A stretch of 64,000 bases of DNA from Advenella incenata (GCF_004217095.1 NZ_SHKO01000001.1:2220234-2284233), one strand, 5' to 3'; counted from the stretch's first letter, positions 19,293 to 29,443 are shown. A program made the numbers and translations. Notes: generated from the sequence alone by a model not told the origin.

Positions 19293-20627
19293 ATGTTTTC
19301 CAGTATTATCTTTTTCATTGTCACGATCAGTATTGTGGTGGTTTTTCATGAGCTGGGGCACTATCTGGCTGCACGCCTTTGCGGTGTTCATGTGGAGCGG
19401 TTTTCACTTGGCTTTGGCAAGGTGCTGCTTAGCCGGCGCGATACCCGGGGCACAGAATGGGTTATTTCGGCGTTGCCGCTAGGTGGCTACGTAAAGCCCC
19501 TGGCTGAACCCGAGGCCGGTGCCATGGATCGGCCGGGCAGGGGAGCCATGAGCGAAAAATCTCCCTGGCAACGCATGCTGATTTTTGCTGCGGGCCCGGC
19601 ATTCAGCCTGCTGCTGGGCATTCTCATTTATTCGGTCATGTACATGGCCGGCAGTAATGTACCGCAGGCGATCCTGGGTACGCCGGCTGCCGGAACGCCT
19701 GCTCAGGTTGCGGGCGTCAAGAAAGGCGATCGGGTGATCGGCCTGAATGGCCGTAACGTTCACTCCTGGACCCAGTTGCAACAGCAACTGCTGGAACCCA
19801 TGATTCTGGGACAGTCGGTCACATTGCAATTGCGGGACCAGAGCAATAACGATCGTGATGCTACGATTGCCTTGCTGCCTGCCCCTAAAGATCTTGAAGG
19901 GGTCAATCTGTCCAGACTGAACGGGCTGGATATTGATGCACCGCCTCCCAGTGCCGCGCAGGTTATTTCCGGCGGCGCCGGCGAAGCCGCCGGGATAAAG
20001 CAGGGTGATGTTATTGTGCAGGCTGGCGCCCATACAGATTTGAATGCGCGTGCATTTATCGAGGAAATCGAGAAAAATGCAGGTCAGGATGTGCCCCTGG
20101 TTGTCTTGCGCGATGGTCAGCGTGTCACGCTCAATGTAACGCCGCGCCCGACCAAAGGCCCGGATGGCGTCTCGCAGGGTAAAATCGGCGTGGCGTTGCA
20201 GTCTGGCTACCCAATGACATTCGTGCGCTACGGTTTGGTTGAAAGTGTGGCCCTGGCCACCACGAGAACGCTCGATACCGCCTGGTTTTCGGTAAAAATG
20301 CTGGGCAAAATGGTTATTGGGCAGGTTTCCTGGAAAAATATCAGCGGACCGGTCACCATTGCCGACTACGCGGGCAAATCAGCCAGCCTGGGGTTCGAGC
20401 GATTCATCGAGTTCATTGCGCTGATCACGATCAGTATCGGTGTACTCAACCTCATCCCGATTCCCGGTCTGGATGGCGGGCAAATGCTGTTTGCATTTTT
20501 TGAAATTGTGCGGGGTCGTCCCTTGCCGGCATTTGTGCAGGAAAAAGGCCTGGCATTGGGTTATATGCTGTTGCTTGCCCTGATGGTGGTGGCATTTCTC
20601 AATGATGTCATGAGAATTACCGGATAA
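19293..20627 (+). CDS. rseP: Site-2 protease RseP
   Basis: Intramembrane zinc metalloprotease of 444 residues that cleaves anti-sigma factors and leftover signal peptides. The zinc motif HELGH is at residues 19-23 in the first membrane helix. Two PDZ domains occupy the periplasmic region (about 115-300; PAQVAGVKKGDRVIGLNG and AAGIKQGDVIVQAG). The third zinc ligand is in NLIPIPGLDGGQM within the third helix. ATG 19293 starts 5 bp after dxr. It is followed by bamA, which is also part of envelope-stress biology. Confidence 0.96.
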   Translation: MFSSIIFFIVTISIVVVFHELGHYLAARLCGVHVERFSLGFGKVLLSRRDTRGTEWVISALPLGGYVKPLAEPEAGAMDRPGRGAMSEKSPWQRMLIFAAGPAFSLLLGILIYSVMYMAGSNVPQAILGTPAAGTPAQVAGVKKGDRVIGLNGRNVHSWTQLQQQLLEPMILGQSVTLQLRDQSNNDRDATIALLPAPKDLEGVNLSRLNGLDIDAPPPSAAQVISGGAGEAAGIKQGDVIVQAGAHTDLNARAFIEEIEKNAGQDVPLVVLRDGQRVTLNVTPRPTKGPDGVSQGKIGVALQSGYPMTFVRYGLVESVALATTRTLDTAWFSVKMLGKMVIGQVSWKNISGPVTIADYAGKSASLGFERFIEFIALITISIGVLNLIPIPGLDGGQMLFAFFEIVRGRPLPAFVQEKGLALGYMLLLALMVVAFLNDVMRITG

Positions 20628-20669
20628 CCCTGGTGATGCCGCTAACGTATTAACATACAAGGAAAATTG

Positions 20670-20699
20670 CTGACAAGACGCTGTGTTCTGGCATACAAT
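20670..20699 (+). promoter_or_regulatory. Candidate promoter for bamA
   Basis: CTGACA (20670-20675) and TACAAT (20694-20699) are 18 bp apart in the 112-bp gap between rseP and bamA. No sigma-E type GGAACTT/TCTGA pair was found. Confidence 0.4.
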
Positions 20700-20739
20700 T
20701 TAGCGCTTATGCATATCCGAATCCACAAGGAAAGTCCGA

Positions 20740-23109
20740 ATGTCTTTGAGACAGCTTAGTTCAATGAAAAAGAAAGCGATCCCGGCTCTGATCGCGATGC
20801 TCATTCTTCCGCAGGCATCTTTTGCATTTGCGCCATTCGTGGTGCAGGATATTCAGGTAAAAGGATTGCGCAGTACCGATCCGGCTACCCTGTTCAATTA
20901 CGTTCCAGCCCGTGTTGGCAAACAATTTACAGAAGAGCAGGCTACAGACTCGGTCAAGCGCCTTTTTGCCACGGGCCTGTTCAATGATGTCAATATTTCG
21001 ACACGTAACCGTGTCGTGTATGTGGATGTGGTAGAGCGTCCGGTTATTTCATCGGTCACGTTCGACGGAATGAAGGCATTCGATAGTAAAACCATTACAG
21101 AAACACTGTCTGGCGTGGGCTTTGGGGCAGGCCGGGCTTATGATGAAGCCTTGCTTGAACGCGCCAAAAATGAAATTCGGTCGCAATATGTTTCAAAAGG
21201 ACATTATGGCACCGAAGTGAATTCGGCCATTACACCCTTGCCCAATAACCGGGTCGGCATCAGCTTCACCGTTCAGGAAAGCAGTATCTCCCGCATCCGG
21301 GACATCCATTTCGTGGGTAATGAAGTGTTCTCCGAGGGCACACTGCGTGATCAGATGGATATGACCACACCTGGTTATATGACCTGGTATACGGGCTCTG
21401 ACAAATACTCACGTGAAAAACTGGACAAGGACACTGAATCCATCCGTAAATATTACCTGGATCGTGGTTATCTGGATTTCGCCATGGATTCGCCACAGGT
21501 CAATATCACACCCGATCGTGAAGATATTTCAATCAATCTGACCGTCAACGAAGGCAAGCCGTACAAACTGCGCAAGGTGCAGCTGGCGGGGAACCTGATG
21601 GGACTGAACAACGAGCTGCAGGCGCTGATTGAACCGAAGCCCGGTGAAACCTACAGCGAAGAGCGGGCGCAGAAAACGACGGATGCCATCAAGAGTTATC
21701 TGGGTGGCCTCGGATATGCGTTTGCCAACGTCAATGCCAATCCGGTGACCGATAAGGAAACCCAGGAAGCCGATCTGACCTTTTTTGTGGACCCCGGTCG
21801 CCGCGTTTATGTAAACCGTATCAATATTGGCGGTAACGTACGTACGCGTGATGAGGTTATTCGTCGTGAAATGCGTCAGCAGGAAGCTGGATGGTACGAT
21901 GAAAACCGTCTTTCCCAGTCCAAGGACCGGGTCAATCGTCTGGGTTATTTCAACAGTGTCGACGTGACCCAGATGCCGGTTGCCGGCACGGATGACCAAG
22001 TCGACGTGAATGTAGACGTCAAGGAAAAGCCTACTGGCCTGATCAATCTTGGCGTGGGCTACGGCACGACCGACAAGCTGTCGTTTACCGCCGGTATCAG
22101 CCAGGAAAACGTTTTTGGTTCGGGCACCGATCTTGGTCTGCAGCTCAATACCAGCAAACGCCAACGTAATATCAGCCTGACCCACACCGATCCTTACTGG
22201 ACAACCAGTGGCATCAGCCGTACGACCTCGCTGTATTACCGTACCGAAACACCGCTTAACTACAACGTTGAGCAGGACGAAGATTCTTACCGCACCCGTA
22301 CGATCGGCCTGGGCATGAACTTTGGCGTACCCATTTCCGAAAATGACCGGATTATTATGGGTGCCACTTTCGAGAACAGCCAAATCAAGCTGCCCAGTGA
22401 GAACTCAGGCTATCTGATTCCCAAGGCTTATCGCGATTTTGTAGACGATTACGGTGATTCGACCAACGTGCTGATGCTCAATCTGGGTTGGAGAAAAGAT
22501 ACCCGCGACAACGCACTGGCGCCAACACGGGGCTATCTGAGCTCCGTACAGGGTACACTGGGTGTGGGTGATCTGAAATATTATATGTTAAGCGCTCAAC
22601 AGCAGTATTATCTGCCACTGGGCAAGGACTATACGCTGGCGTTCAATGTGAGTGCCGACTATGGTCGTTCGCTGTCCAACGACAAGCCATTCCCGGTCAT
22701 CAAGAACATTTATGCGGGCGGTATCGGTTCAGTACGTGGTTATGAAGGCGCCTCGCTGGGTGCGCGTGATCCTGTATCCGGAGACTATCTGGGTGGTTCA
22801 GCGCGAGTTGTCGGTAATGTGCAGTTGTATCTTCCATTCCCTGGCACGCATAATGACCGCACGTTGCGCTGGTTTGTCTTTGCCGATGCTGGTAAGGTGG
22901 GTACGACAGGCAAGGCAAGTTGCACCACCGGTAACGCGGATGAAGGCGGGATTGTCGAAGATCCTTGCGGCTGGCGTTATTCGGCCGGTGTAGGCCTGTC
23001 TTGGCAGTCACCGCTGGGGCCGCTGGAAATTTCCTATGCCCATCCGATCAGTCCCAAACCTGGTGATAACAAGCAGAAATTCCAATTCCAGATTGGTACG
23101 TCATTTTGA
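20740..23109 (+). CDS. bamA: Outer-membrane protein assembly factor BamA
   Basis: Omp85 barrel that inserts beta-barrel proteins into the outer membrane. 789 residues. The signal peptide ends near ASFA-FAP (about residue 30). Five POTRA domains follow (about 30-430; the first starts FVVQDIQVKGLRST), then a 16-strand barrel with the conserved VRGYEGASLG loop-6 motif near 662. The C terminus is the aromatic-ending strand FQFQIGTSF. AAGGAAAG precedes ATG 20740; an in-frame ATG at 20764 (MKKKAIPAL) could also initiate. Confidence 0.97.
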   Translation: MSLRQLSSMKKKAIPALIAMLILPQASFAFAPFVVQDIQVKGLRSTDPATLFNYVPARVGKQFTEEQATDSVKRLFATGLFNDVNISTRNRVVYVDVVERPVISSVTFDGMKAFDSKTITETLSGVGFGAGRAYDEALLERAKNEIRSQYVSKGHYGTEVNSAITPLPNNRVGISFTVQESSISRIRDIHFVGNEVFSEGTLRDQMDMTTPGYMTWYTGSDKYSREKLDKDTESIRKYYLDRGYLDFAMDSPQVNITPDREDISINLTVNEGKPYKLRKVQLAGNLMGLNNELQALIEPKPGETYSEERAQKTTDAIKSYLGGLGYAFANVNANPVTDKETQEADLTFFVDPGRRVYVNRINIGGNVRTRDEVIRREMRQQEAGWYDENRLSQSKDRVNRLGYFNSVDVTQMPVAGTDDQVDVNVDVKEKPTGLINLGVGYGTTDKLSFTAGISQENVFGSGTDLGLQLNTSKRQRNISLTHTDPYWTTSGISRTTSLYYRTETPLNYNVEQDEDSYRTRTIGLGMNFGVPISENDRIIMGATFENSQIKLPSENSGYLIPKAYRDFVDDYGDSTNVLMLNLGWRKDTRDNALAPTRGYLSSVQGTLGVGDLKYYMLSAQQQYYLPLGKDYTLAFNVSADYGRSLSNDKPFPVIKNIYAGGIGSVRGYEGASLGARDPVSGDYLGGSARVVGNVQLYLPFPGTHNDRTLRWFVFADAGKVGTTGKASCTTGNADEGGIVEDPCGWRYSAGVGLSWQSPLGPLEISYAHPISPKPGDNKQKFQFQIGTSF

Positions 23110-23139
23110 TTCTTTTGCCGTAAGTAGTCTGTTGTAACA

Positions 23140-23171
23140 CGTCTGCAGTCGCCCCAAGCGGGCGACAGACG
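23140..23171 (+). terminator. Hairpin between bamA and skp
   Basis: GTCGCCC (23148-23154) and GGGCGAC (23160-23166) form a 7-bp stem with a 5-nt loop, extended by CGTCTG / CAGACG outside a two-base bulge. A short T-run (23182-23187) lies about 15 nt beyond. It may attenuate bamA read-through. A perfect TATAAT at 23193-23198 suggests a fresh promoter for skp, though no good -35 is at 17 bp. Confidence 0.45.
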
Positions 23172-23225
23172 TCATTGCCTGCTTTTTAACGCTATAATCA
23201 ATTTTTTCTCTGAAGGTTAATGTAT

Positions 23226-23843
23226 ATGAGTTTTAGCTTGGCACATACGAAGTTCAACAAACGCACAATTAACCAGTTGCTTGTGGCTACTGTGCTCGGC
23301 GTTTCTGCATCTTCTGTTGCATTTGCACAAACTGCCGGCAAAGCTGCAGACAAAAAACCGGCAAATGCGTCTTCAGCATCCGCCGCGACTGAAGGTGCTC
23401 CGGTTTCCAATATCAAAATTGGTTTCGTCAATACGGAAAAAATTCTGCGCGATTCAGCGCCCGCGAAAGACGCCCAGACTAAAATCGAAGGCGAGTTCAA
23501 AAAACGCGATGCTGAACTTCAGAAGCTGGCCAGCACGCTGCGCACCAAATACGAAAGTTTCGACAAGAACGCGCCCGTCATGTCCGATGCGGATCGGACC
23601 AAGGCCCAGCGCGAACTGTCTGATCTTGATACCGACCTGCAGCGCAAGCGTCGCGAATTCCAGGAAGACTTTAATCGTCGTCGTAACGAAGCCTTTTCCG
23701 GTATTGTCGAGAAAGCAAACGCAGCGATCAAAAACATCGCCGAAAAACAGAATTACGATCTGATCGTGCAGGATGCGGTAACCGTCAGTCCACGTATTGA
23801 TATTACCGATACTGTTATCAAAGTTCTCGACAACGGTAAATAA
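23226..23843 (+). CDS. skp: Periplasmic chaperone Skp / OmpH
   Basis: Trimeric holdase that ferries unfolded outer-membrane proteins to BamA. 205 residues with a signal peptide (cleavage after ASSVAFA, about residue 37) and a low-complexity Ala/Lys/Ser stretch. The OmpH core follows: IKIGFVNTEKILRDSAPAK, then long coiled-coil tentacles rich in K, R, E and Q (about 80-160), then a closing strand region ending VIKVLDNGK. ATG 23220 also opens the frame, but AAGG at 23213-23216 is better spaced from 23226. It lies between bamA and lpxD as in most proteobacteria. Confidence 0.92.
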   Translation: MSFSLAHTKFNKRTINQLLVATVLGVSASSVAFAQTAGKAADKKPANASSASAATEGAPVSNIKIGFVNTEKILRDSAPAKDAQTKIEGEFKKRDAELQKLASTLRTKYESFDKNAPVMSDADRTKAQRELSDLDTDLQRKRREFQEDFNRRRNEAFSGIVEKANAAIKNIAEKQNYDLIVQDAVTVSPRIDITDTVIKVLDNGK

Positions 23844-23845
23844 AC

Positions 23846-24931
23846 ATGGTGCAGGATCCTGAGACTGTTCACGCGGTAACGCTGGACCGCCTGCTTAGTG
23901 CAGCCGATACACAGGGTCTGGAGTGGGAAATAAAAAATCCACAGGGCAGGGCGATGCCGGTGATTACTGGCATCGCATCCCTGACGCATGCGACTGCGCA
24001 ATCCATCAGTTTTCTTTCCAATCCCAAGTTCTTCGAACAACTGGCCACCACCAAGGCCGCAGCGGTCATGCTGCCTGCCCGTGCGCTTGAGCACCTTCCC
24101 TCGCAAACGCCATTCCTGGTGGTATGTTGTGAAGACCCGTACCTGCTGTATTCACGGCTGAGTCAATGGTTTGAGAAGCAGCGTCTGGCAAGGCTGTCGC
24201 GTACTATTCATCCTACGGCCGTCATTCATGAAAGCGCCCGCATTGGCAATGATGTTGCCATTGGTCCGCATGTAGTCATTGAAGAAAACGTGCAAATCGG
24301 CGATGGCGTTACCATCGGCCCCGGCTGCGTCATTGGCCGTCAATGCCATATCGGTGCAGATAGCCTGTTGCATGCCCGCGTGACGTTTTATGCCGATGTC
24401 CGTCTGGGCGAGCGCTGCATTATCCACAGCGGAGCGGTGCTGGGCGCGGATGGTTTCGGTTTTGCGCCGGACGCAACGAAAGAGGCGGGCGGCTGGTCCA
24501 AAATTGTCCAGTTCGGCGGCGTCGTTCTTGGCAACGACGTTGAGATTGGCGCCAATACCACGATCGACCGCGGTGCGCTGGACGATACCGTCATCGGCAA
24601 TGACGTGAAGCTGGATAATCTGATTATGATCGGACACAACGTGCAGATCGGCGATCATACGGCAATGGCCGGCTGCGTCGGCATCGCCGGTTCCACGACC
24701 ATTGGCAAACGCTGCACCATTGCCGGTGCGGCCATGCTTTCGGGACACATTGCGCTAGGCGATGACGTGCACATTTCCGGCGCGACGAGTGTCATGTCCA
24801 ACATCAGCAAGCCCGGGCGCTACACCGGCGTATTTCCTATGGCCGAGCATACTGTTTGGCAGAAAAATGCTGCCGTCCTGCTGCAGCTTGCCCAATTGCG
24901 CCGTCGCCTGCGCGATCTGGAAAAGGCATAA
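23846..24931 (+). CDS. lpxD: UDP-3-O-acylglucosamine N-acyltransferase
   Basis: Third step of lipid A synthesis; adds the N-linked hydroxyacyl chain. 361 residues. An N-terminal uridine-binding domain (ITGIASLTHATAQSISFLSN) precedes a long left-handed beta helix of hexapeptide repeats (for example IGNDVAIGPHVVIEENVQIG), and a short C-terminal helix (LAQLRRRLRDLEK). The catalytic His lies in IMIGHNVQIGDHTAMAG. It starts two bases after the skp stop. Confidence 0.97.
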   Translation: MVQDPETVHAVTLDRLLSAADTQGLEWEIKNPQGRAMPVITGIASLTHATAQSISFLSNPKFFEQLATTKAAAVMLPARALEHLPSQTPFLVVCCEDPYLLYSRLSQWFEKQRLARLSRTIHPTAVIHESARIGNDVAIGPHVVIEENVQIGDGVTIGPGCVIGRQCHIGADSLLHARVTFYADVRLGERCIIHSGAVLGADGFGFAPDATKEAGGWSKIVQFGGVVLGNDVEIGANTTIDRGALDDTVIGNDVKLDNLIMIGHNVQIGDHTAMAGCVGIAGSTTIGKRCTIAGAAMLSGHIALGDDVHISGATSVMSNISKPGRYTGVFPMAEHTVWQKNAAVLLQLAQLRRRLRDLEKA

Positions 24932-25026
24932 TATCCCGTTCGTTGCCGAAGGTTCGCTATTTCCCGGCGAAATTGTCTAAAATACCCTCATCCCTATAAC
25001 CATAGATTTCAATTACAGGATTATTC

Positions 25027-25485
25027 ATGCAAGTAGATATTCAAAGCATTATGGCGCGGCTTCCACATCGCTATCCGATGCTGCTTGTAGACAGAGTCCT
25101 GGAAATGGTACCTGGCAAAAGCATTATTGCCATCAAGAATGTGACCATCAATGAGCCGTTTTTCAACGGACACTTTCCTGGTCGGCCTGTCATGCCGGGC
25201 GTGCTGATCATTGAAGCGCTGGCTCAGGCCGCGGCGATATTTTCTTTCGCCGAAGAAGATGGTTCCTGCAGACAGGATATCTCGCGCAAGGCCTACTATC
25301 TGGTAGGTGTAGATGGTGCGCGTTTTCGCAAGCCGGTAATCCCGGGAGACCAGCTTCAGCTGGAAGTTACTGCTGATCGAGTCAGCAAAGTCATCTGTAA
25401 ATACAGTGCACGTGCCACCGTAGACGGGGCAGTTGTAGCTGAAGCTGCGATCATGTGCGCGATTCGTGATCTGGACGAACAATGA
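25027..25485 (+). CDS. fabZ: 3-hydroxyacyl-ACP dehydratase FabZ
   Basis: Hot-dog-fold dehydratase of fatty-acid elongation. 152 residues. The catalytic pair is His49 ([12 protein letters not shown]) and Glu63 (LIIEALAQA). N-terminal [13 protein letters not shown] is typical. It competes with lipid A synthesis for hydroxymyristoyl-ACP, so its place inside the lpx cluster is functionally sensible. The stop overlaps the lpxA start as ATGA. Confidence 0.98.
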   Translation: MQVDIQSIMARLPHRYPMLLVDRVLEMVPGKSIIAIKNVTINEPFFNGHFPGRPVMPGVLIIEALAQAAAIFSFAEEDGSCRQDISRKAYYLVGVDGARFRKPVIPGDQLQLEVTADRVSKVICKYSARATVDGAVVAEAAIMCAIRDLDEQ

Positions 25486-26276
25486 CCAAACTTATTGATT
25501 CCACCGCCGTTATTCATGATGGCGCAAAGCTGCATCCCTCTGTCAAGGTGGGCGCCTATTCCGTCATCCACGGCAATGTCACGATCGGCGAGGGCACCGT
25601 TGTTGGTGAACATTGCGTCATCGACGGCCTGACGAAAATCGGCAAAAACAACGTGTTCTACCGTTTTTGTTCAATCGGCGGTAACCCGCAGGACAAAAAA
25701 TATTCCGGTGAACAAACATCGCTGGAAATCGGCGACTGCAACACCATCCGCGAGTTTGTGACCATCAACACCGGCACGACACAGGATGTGGGCACCACGC
25801 GCCTGGGTGATGACAACTGGATCATGGCGTACGTGCATATCGCCCATGATTGCCAGATCGGCAGCCATACCATTCTGGCCAATTCCGTACAGCTGGCCGG
25901 TCACATTCATATTGACGACTGGGCCATTGTTGGCGGCAGCTCTGCCGCACATCAGTACATTCATATCGGCGCCCACTCCATGACAGGCGGCATGAGTGCC
26001 ATTCGTCAGGATATTCCCCCGTATATTCTGGGCGCCGGTCAACCTTATCGGCCCGCCGGCATCAATTCTGAAGGGCTCAAGCGTCGCGGTTTCACGCCAG
26101 AACAGATTCATGCCATCAAAGACGCCTATAAAATCATTTACATGCGCAAGCTGAGCACTGCTGATGCCGCCGAGGAGATCGTCCGCTATCAGAAGGATCA
26201 TCCTGACACCGCCAGCGTGCTTGATCCATTTGTGAGCTTCTTTGAAACAGCCTCGCGTGGCGTTAGCCGGGGATGA
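25482..26276 (+). CDS. lpxA: UDP-N-acetylglucosamine acyltransferase
   Basis: First enzyme of lipid A synthesis; transfers 3-hydroxyacyl from ACP to UDP-GlcNAc. 264 residues. Left-handed beta-helix repeats occupy about 1-190, with the catalytic His in [15 protein letters not shown] helical C-terminal domain ([19 protein letters not shown]) follows. ATGA overlaps join it to both fabZ and lpxB. Confidence 0.98.
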   Translation: MTKLIDSTAVIHDGAKLHPSVKVGAYSVIHGNVTIGEGTVVGEHCVIDGLTKIGKNNVFYRFCSIGGNPQDKKYSGEQTSLEIGDCNTIREFVTINTGTTQDVGTTRLGDDNWIMAYVHIAHDCQIGSHTILANSVQLAGHIHIDDWAIVGGSSAAHQYIHIGAHSMTGGMSAIRQDIPPYILGAGQPYRPAGINSEGLKRRGFTPEQIHAIKDAYKIIYMRKLSTADAAEEIVRYQKDHPDTASVLDPFVSFFETASRGVSRG

Positions 26277-27442
26277 GCCTGGTCTTGTCGATGGTTGCGG
26301 GCGAACCCTCCGGTGATCTGCTCGCCTCCAGGGTTATTCAAGGTATACGCGCGCGCGATCCGGGTTTGCAGGTCTCCGGAATCGGCGGCCCGGAGATGCA
26401 GCAGCAGGGAATGCAATTGCTGTATCCAATGGACGATCTGTCCGTTTTCGGATACGTGGACGCGCTTAAAAATCTTCCCCGACTTATTCACACGCATTTG
26501 CGCTTTCGTTCCTCAGTACTGAAGTTGCGGCCTGACGTCTTTGTTGGTGTTGACGCACCTGATTTCAATCTTCGTCTTGAGCATCATCTACGCCAGCGCG
26601 GCATTCCTACCGTTCATTTTGTAGGCCCGTCCATCTGGGCGTGGCGGTACGAACGAATCCACAAGATCCGTGCCGCTGTATCCCATATGCTGGTGCTGTT
26701 TCCCTTTGAAGAAGAAATCTATCGCAAGGAAGGTGTGCCTGTAACCTATGTCGGTCACCCGCTGGCTGCGCAGATTCCGGCGCAACCCGATAAGATGCGG
26801 GCGCGTCTGCGGTTGGGCATGGATCCGGACGGCGCGGTGCTGGCCCTTTTGCCCGGTAGCCGGGCCTCGGAAATTGCCGAACTGGCGCCGCGTTTTCTGC
26901 AAGCGGCCAGCCTGCTGCAAAAGGACGACCCGTCTTTGCGGTTTATTGTGCCGCTGGTCAACGAAGCCCGTGAGGCACAGTTCAATGCGATTGCCCAGCG
27001 TCATCCGGTGAAGAATCTGCATTGTTTTCGCAGCCGGGTGGCAGATCATCCCATTGCCTGGGATGTGATGGAGGCCTGTGATGCAGCGCTGGTGGCCAGC
27101 GGCACGGCGACACTGGAAACTGCGCTATTTCAGCGGCCCATGGTTATTTCCTATGTGCTCACACCATTGATGCGCCGACTGATGGAGTGGAAAGCCGGGC
27201 AGGATGGCCCGTCGCTACCATGGGTGGGCCTGCCCAATGTATTGCTGCGTGAGTTCGCGGTGCCCGAGTTGCTGCAGGAGGCCGCTACCCCCGCCAATCT
27301 GGCAACCGCATGCGCGCACGCGCTGACTGACACGACGTATATTGAACAAACCGAAGCGAAATTTCGTCAGTTGCATCGTGAGCTCAATCGCGATACGGCA
27401 AAACTGGCTGCGGAGGCGATCCTTGCGACTGCGAACGACTGA
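26273..27442 (+). CDS. lpxB: Lipid-A-disaccharide synthase
   Basis: GT-B-like glycosyltransferase (family GT19) that joins UDP-diacyl-GlcN and lipid X at the inner membrane. 389 residues. The N-terminal [16 protein letters not shown] motif, [17 protein letters not shown] and VGPSIWAWR are signatures. The donor-site region includes [15 protein letters not shown] and [12 protein letters not shown]. The ATG overlaps lpxA by 4 bp, and its 3' end overlaps the proposed TTG start of rnhB. Confidence 0.97.
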   Translation: MSLVLSMVAGEPSGDLLASRVIQGIRARDPGLQVSGIGGPEMQQQGMQLLYPMDDLSVFGYVDALKNLPRLIHTHLRFRSSVLKLRPDVFVGVDAPDFNLRLEHHLRQRGIPTVHFVGPSIWAWRYERIHKIRAAVSHMLVLFPFEEEIYRKEGVPVTYVGHPLAAQIPAQPDKMRARLRLGMDPDGAVLALLPGSRASEIAELAPRFLQAASLLQKDDPSLRFIVPLVNEAREAQFNAIAQRHPVKNLHCFRSRVADHPIAWDVMEACDAALVASGTATLETALFQRPMVISYVLTPLMRRLMEWKAGQDGPSLPWVGLPNVLLREFAVPELLQEAATPANLATACAHALTDTTYIEQTEAKFRQLHRELNRDTAKLAAEAILATAND

Positions 27443-28079
27443 ACTTTCCCTGTTTGGCAATCTGCCTTTGCCGCGCATGACTGCGGGTATCGATGAGGCG
27501 GGCAGGGGGCCGCTGGCCGGAGATGTCTTTGCCGCCGCGGTTATTCTTGATCCCGGCCGTCGCATCAATGGGCTGGCCGATTCCAAAACACTGACCGCCG
27601 CCAAGCGTGAGAGCCTTGCGTTGCGCATTCGTGACAAAGCCCTTGCCTGGTCCATCGCCAGTGCCAGCGTTGCGGAAATAGACCAGTTCAATATTCTGGG
27701 TGCAACCATGCTGGCAATGAAACGCGCATTCGAAGGGCTGGCAGTATCCTGCGAGCAACAGCGGGCAGAACTGGTATTGATTGACGGGAACCAGATCCCC
27801 AAGGGGCTGGGTGTGCCATGCCATGCCGTGATCAAGGGTGATGCGCTGCACGCTTGCATTTCGGCCGCATCCATATTGGCAAAGACAGCCAGGGATGCGC
27901 AACTGCTGCAATTGCACGCGCAGTATCCCCAATATGCATTTGACCAGCACAAAGGCTATGGCACTGCGCTGCATCTGGCTCGCCTGAAAGCCCATGGTCC
28001 GTGCCCGGTGCATCGCAGTACATTTGCGCCAATCCGTACCCTTATGTCGTTACAGACAAACGAGGGCTTTTTAGCGTAA
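27423..28079 (+). CDS. rnhB: Ribonuclease HII
   Basis: Removes misincorporated ribonucleotides and RNA from RNA-DNA hybrids. The conserved core starts [16 protein letters not shown] with the first catalytic Asp-Glu; the others are in ADSKTL and ILIDGN-type segments (VLIDGNQIP). A TTG at 27423 is chosen as start: GGAGG at 27412-27416 lies 6 nt upstream, giving 218 residues and 20 bp of overlap with lpxB. The first in-frame ATG after it (27477) would leave only two residues before the core. It ends the lpxD-fabZ-lpxA-lpxB run. Confidence 0.93.
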   Translation: MRLRTTELSLFGNLPLPRMTAGIDEAGRGPLAGDVFAAAVILDPGRRINGLADSKTLTAAKRESLALRIRDKALAWSIASASVAEIDQFNILGATMLAMKRAFEGLAVSCEQQRAELVLIDGNQIPKGLGVPCHAVIKGDALHACISAASILAKTARDAQLLQLHAQYPQYAFDQHKGYGTALHLARLKAHGPCPVHRSTFAPIRTLMSLQTNEGFLA

Positions 28080-28215
28080 AATTGGGGTTATTCTCTCAAC
28101 ATACATGCGTGTAATTTGTTTGATTGAGCCTTTAATGTCTGTAAACGGGCTTCAGAATGCACCGAAAATTGGTTTTTTCTCCTGAAACGTGCACTAAATA
28201 AAACATTGTATTAAA

Positions 28216-28243
28216 TTGACACGTAGCTGAAGCCCATTACAAG
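28216..28243 (+). promoter_or_regulatory. Candidate promoter for the desaturase gene
   Basis: A consensus TTGACA (28216-28221) with TACAAG at 28238-28243 (16-bp spacer); a better -10 hexamer TACAAT lies at 28244-28249 but with 22-bp spacing. It is in the 214-bp gap after rnhB, which is otherwise A/T-rich and without a visible gene. Confidence 0.4.
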
Positions 28244-28293
28244 TACAATATGCACTGCCTATTTGCGGGGACACCCGACATGAAAATCACATA

Positions 28294-29367
28294 ATGGAAA
28301 CGAAATTTACCCCTATTGCGCCCGATGCAGAATTGCCGCACCGGAAAATCATACGCAGCTGGCTGATTCCCATCTCCCAGCAGAATACGTTTCGCGCGTT
28401 TCTGCTGCTGTTTGTTGATTACACTTTGCTTCTGGCCCTGCTGGCAGGTACCATCTTTCTGTCGGCGTGGTGGCTCAAGCTGATTTGCGCACTGGTGGCC
28501 GGATTTGTGATTGGTCGTCTCTTTATTATCGGGCACGATGCCTGCCATCAAAGTCTGACGCCTCATCGCAAGCTCAATAAGTGGATCGGCCGTATTGCCT
28601 TTCTGCCCGCTGTGTCTCCCTACAGCCTTTGGGACGTGGGACACAATGTGGTGCACCACGGTTTTACCAATCTGAAGGGAATGGATTTCGTCTGGTGTCC
28701 GAAGACAAAAGAAGAGTATGACGCCCTGTCGCCCATGGGGCGCTTCATGGAGCGCGTCTATCGCGGCCCGCTTGGCGCTGGCATCTACTATATCATTGAG
28801 ATCTGGTGGAACCGCATGATGTTCCCCGGCAAAGGATATATGGGAACACAGCGCAAGGTGTTCTTCTGGGACGGCCTGCTGGTAAGCATTTTCGGGCTGG
28901 CCTGGCTCGGTGGCGTGATCTACGCTGCACATGCAACCGGACAGTCGGTTCTCATGCTGGTAGCTTTTGCCTGGCTGATCCCATTGCTATTCTGGTTCTA
29001 CATGATCGGCTTTGTGGTCTATATTCAGCACACACATACCCGCGTGGTATGGCACGATAATCGCGCGGTTTGGGCGAAAGCGCAGCCGTTTGTCTCAACC
29101 ACTGTCCACATGATGTTCCGATTCAAGTTCGGCGCGCTCATGCACCATATCATGGAGCACACTGCGCACCATGTGGACATGAGTATTCCGTTGTACAAGC
29201 TTAAAAAAGCACAGAAAACGCTGGAAGACATGTTGCCCAGCCGCATTGTGATTCAGATGTTCAGTTGGTCGTGGTACTTTCGCACCATCAAGGCATGCAA
29301 GCTGTATAACTACCAGGAAAGATACTGGACCGATTTTGACGGCAATAAATCGCCCGATGTCGTTTAA
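28294..29367 (+). CDS. Membrane fatty-acid desaturase
   Basis: Integral-membrane di-iron desaturase of 357 residues. Three histidine boxes are present: GHDACHQS (near 88), HNVVHHG (near 120) and EHTAHHVDM (near 290), with an extra HTHTRVVWH segment near 250. Hydrophobic pairs at about 40-75 and 190-245 fit the usual four-helix layout. Such enzymes introduce cis double bonds into membrane lipids, often in response to cold. The regiospecificity (delta-9 or delta-12/omega-6) cannot be decided. It is monocistronic: its own promoter and a strong terminator flank it, and no ferredoxin or regulator gene is adjacent. Confidence 0.85.
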   Translation: METKFTPIAPDAELPHRKIIRSWLIPISQQNTFRAFLLLFVDYTLLLALLAGTIFLSAWWLKLICALVAGFVIGRLFIIGHDACHQSLTPHRKLNKWIGRIAFLPAVSPYSLWDVGHNVVHHGFTNLKGMDFVWCPKTKEEYDALSPMGRFMERVYRGPLGAGIYYIIEIWWNRMMFPGKGYMGTQRKVFFWDGLLVSIFGLAWLGGVIYAAHATGQSVLMLVAFAWLIPLLFWFYMIGFVVYIQHTHTRVVWHDNRAVWAKAQPFVSTTVHMMFRFKFGALMHHIMEHTAHHVDMSIPLYKLKKAQKTLEDMLPSRIVIQMFSWSWYFRTIKACKLYNYQERYWTDFDGNKSPDVV

Positions 29368-29412
29368 ATGAAAGCGCAGGCCGGCATGTTCGGTCTGCAA
29401 CAGAAATACGTT

Positions 29413-29443
29413 AATATCCCTGCTGAGGCAGGGATATTTTTTT
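29413..29443 (+). terminator. Intrinsic terminator abutting the trmH-family start codon
   Basis: Perfect 11-bp stem AATATCCCTGC (29413-29423) / GCAGGGATATT (29428-29438) with loop TGAG, then a T-tract that runs to 29443. The ATG of the next gene starts at 29444. The 3' arm contains AGGGA, 9 nt from that ATG, so terminator and ribosome binding site coincide. Confidence 0.9.
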
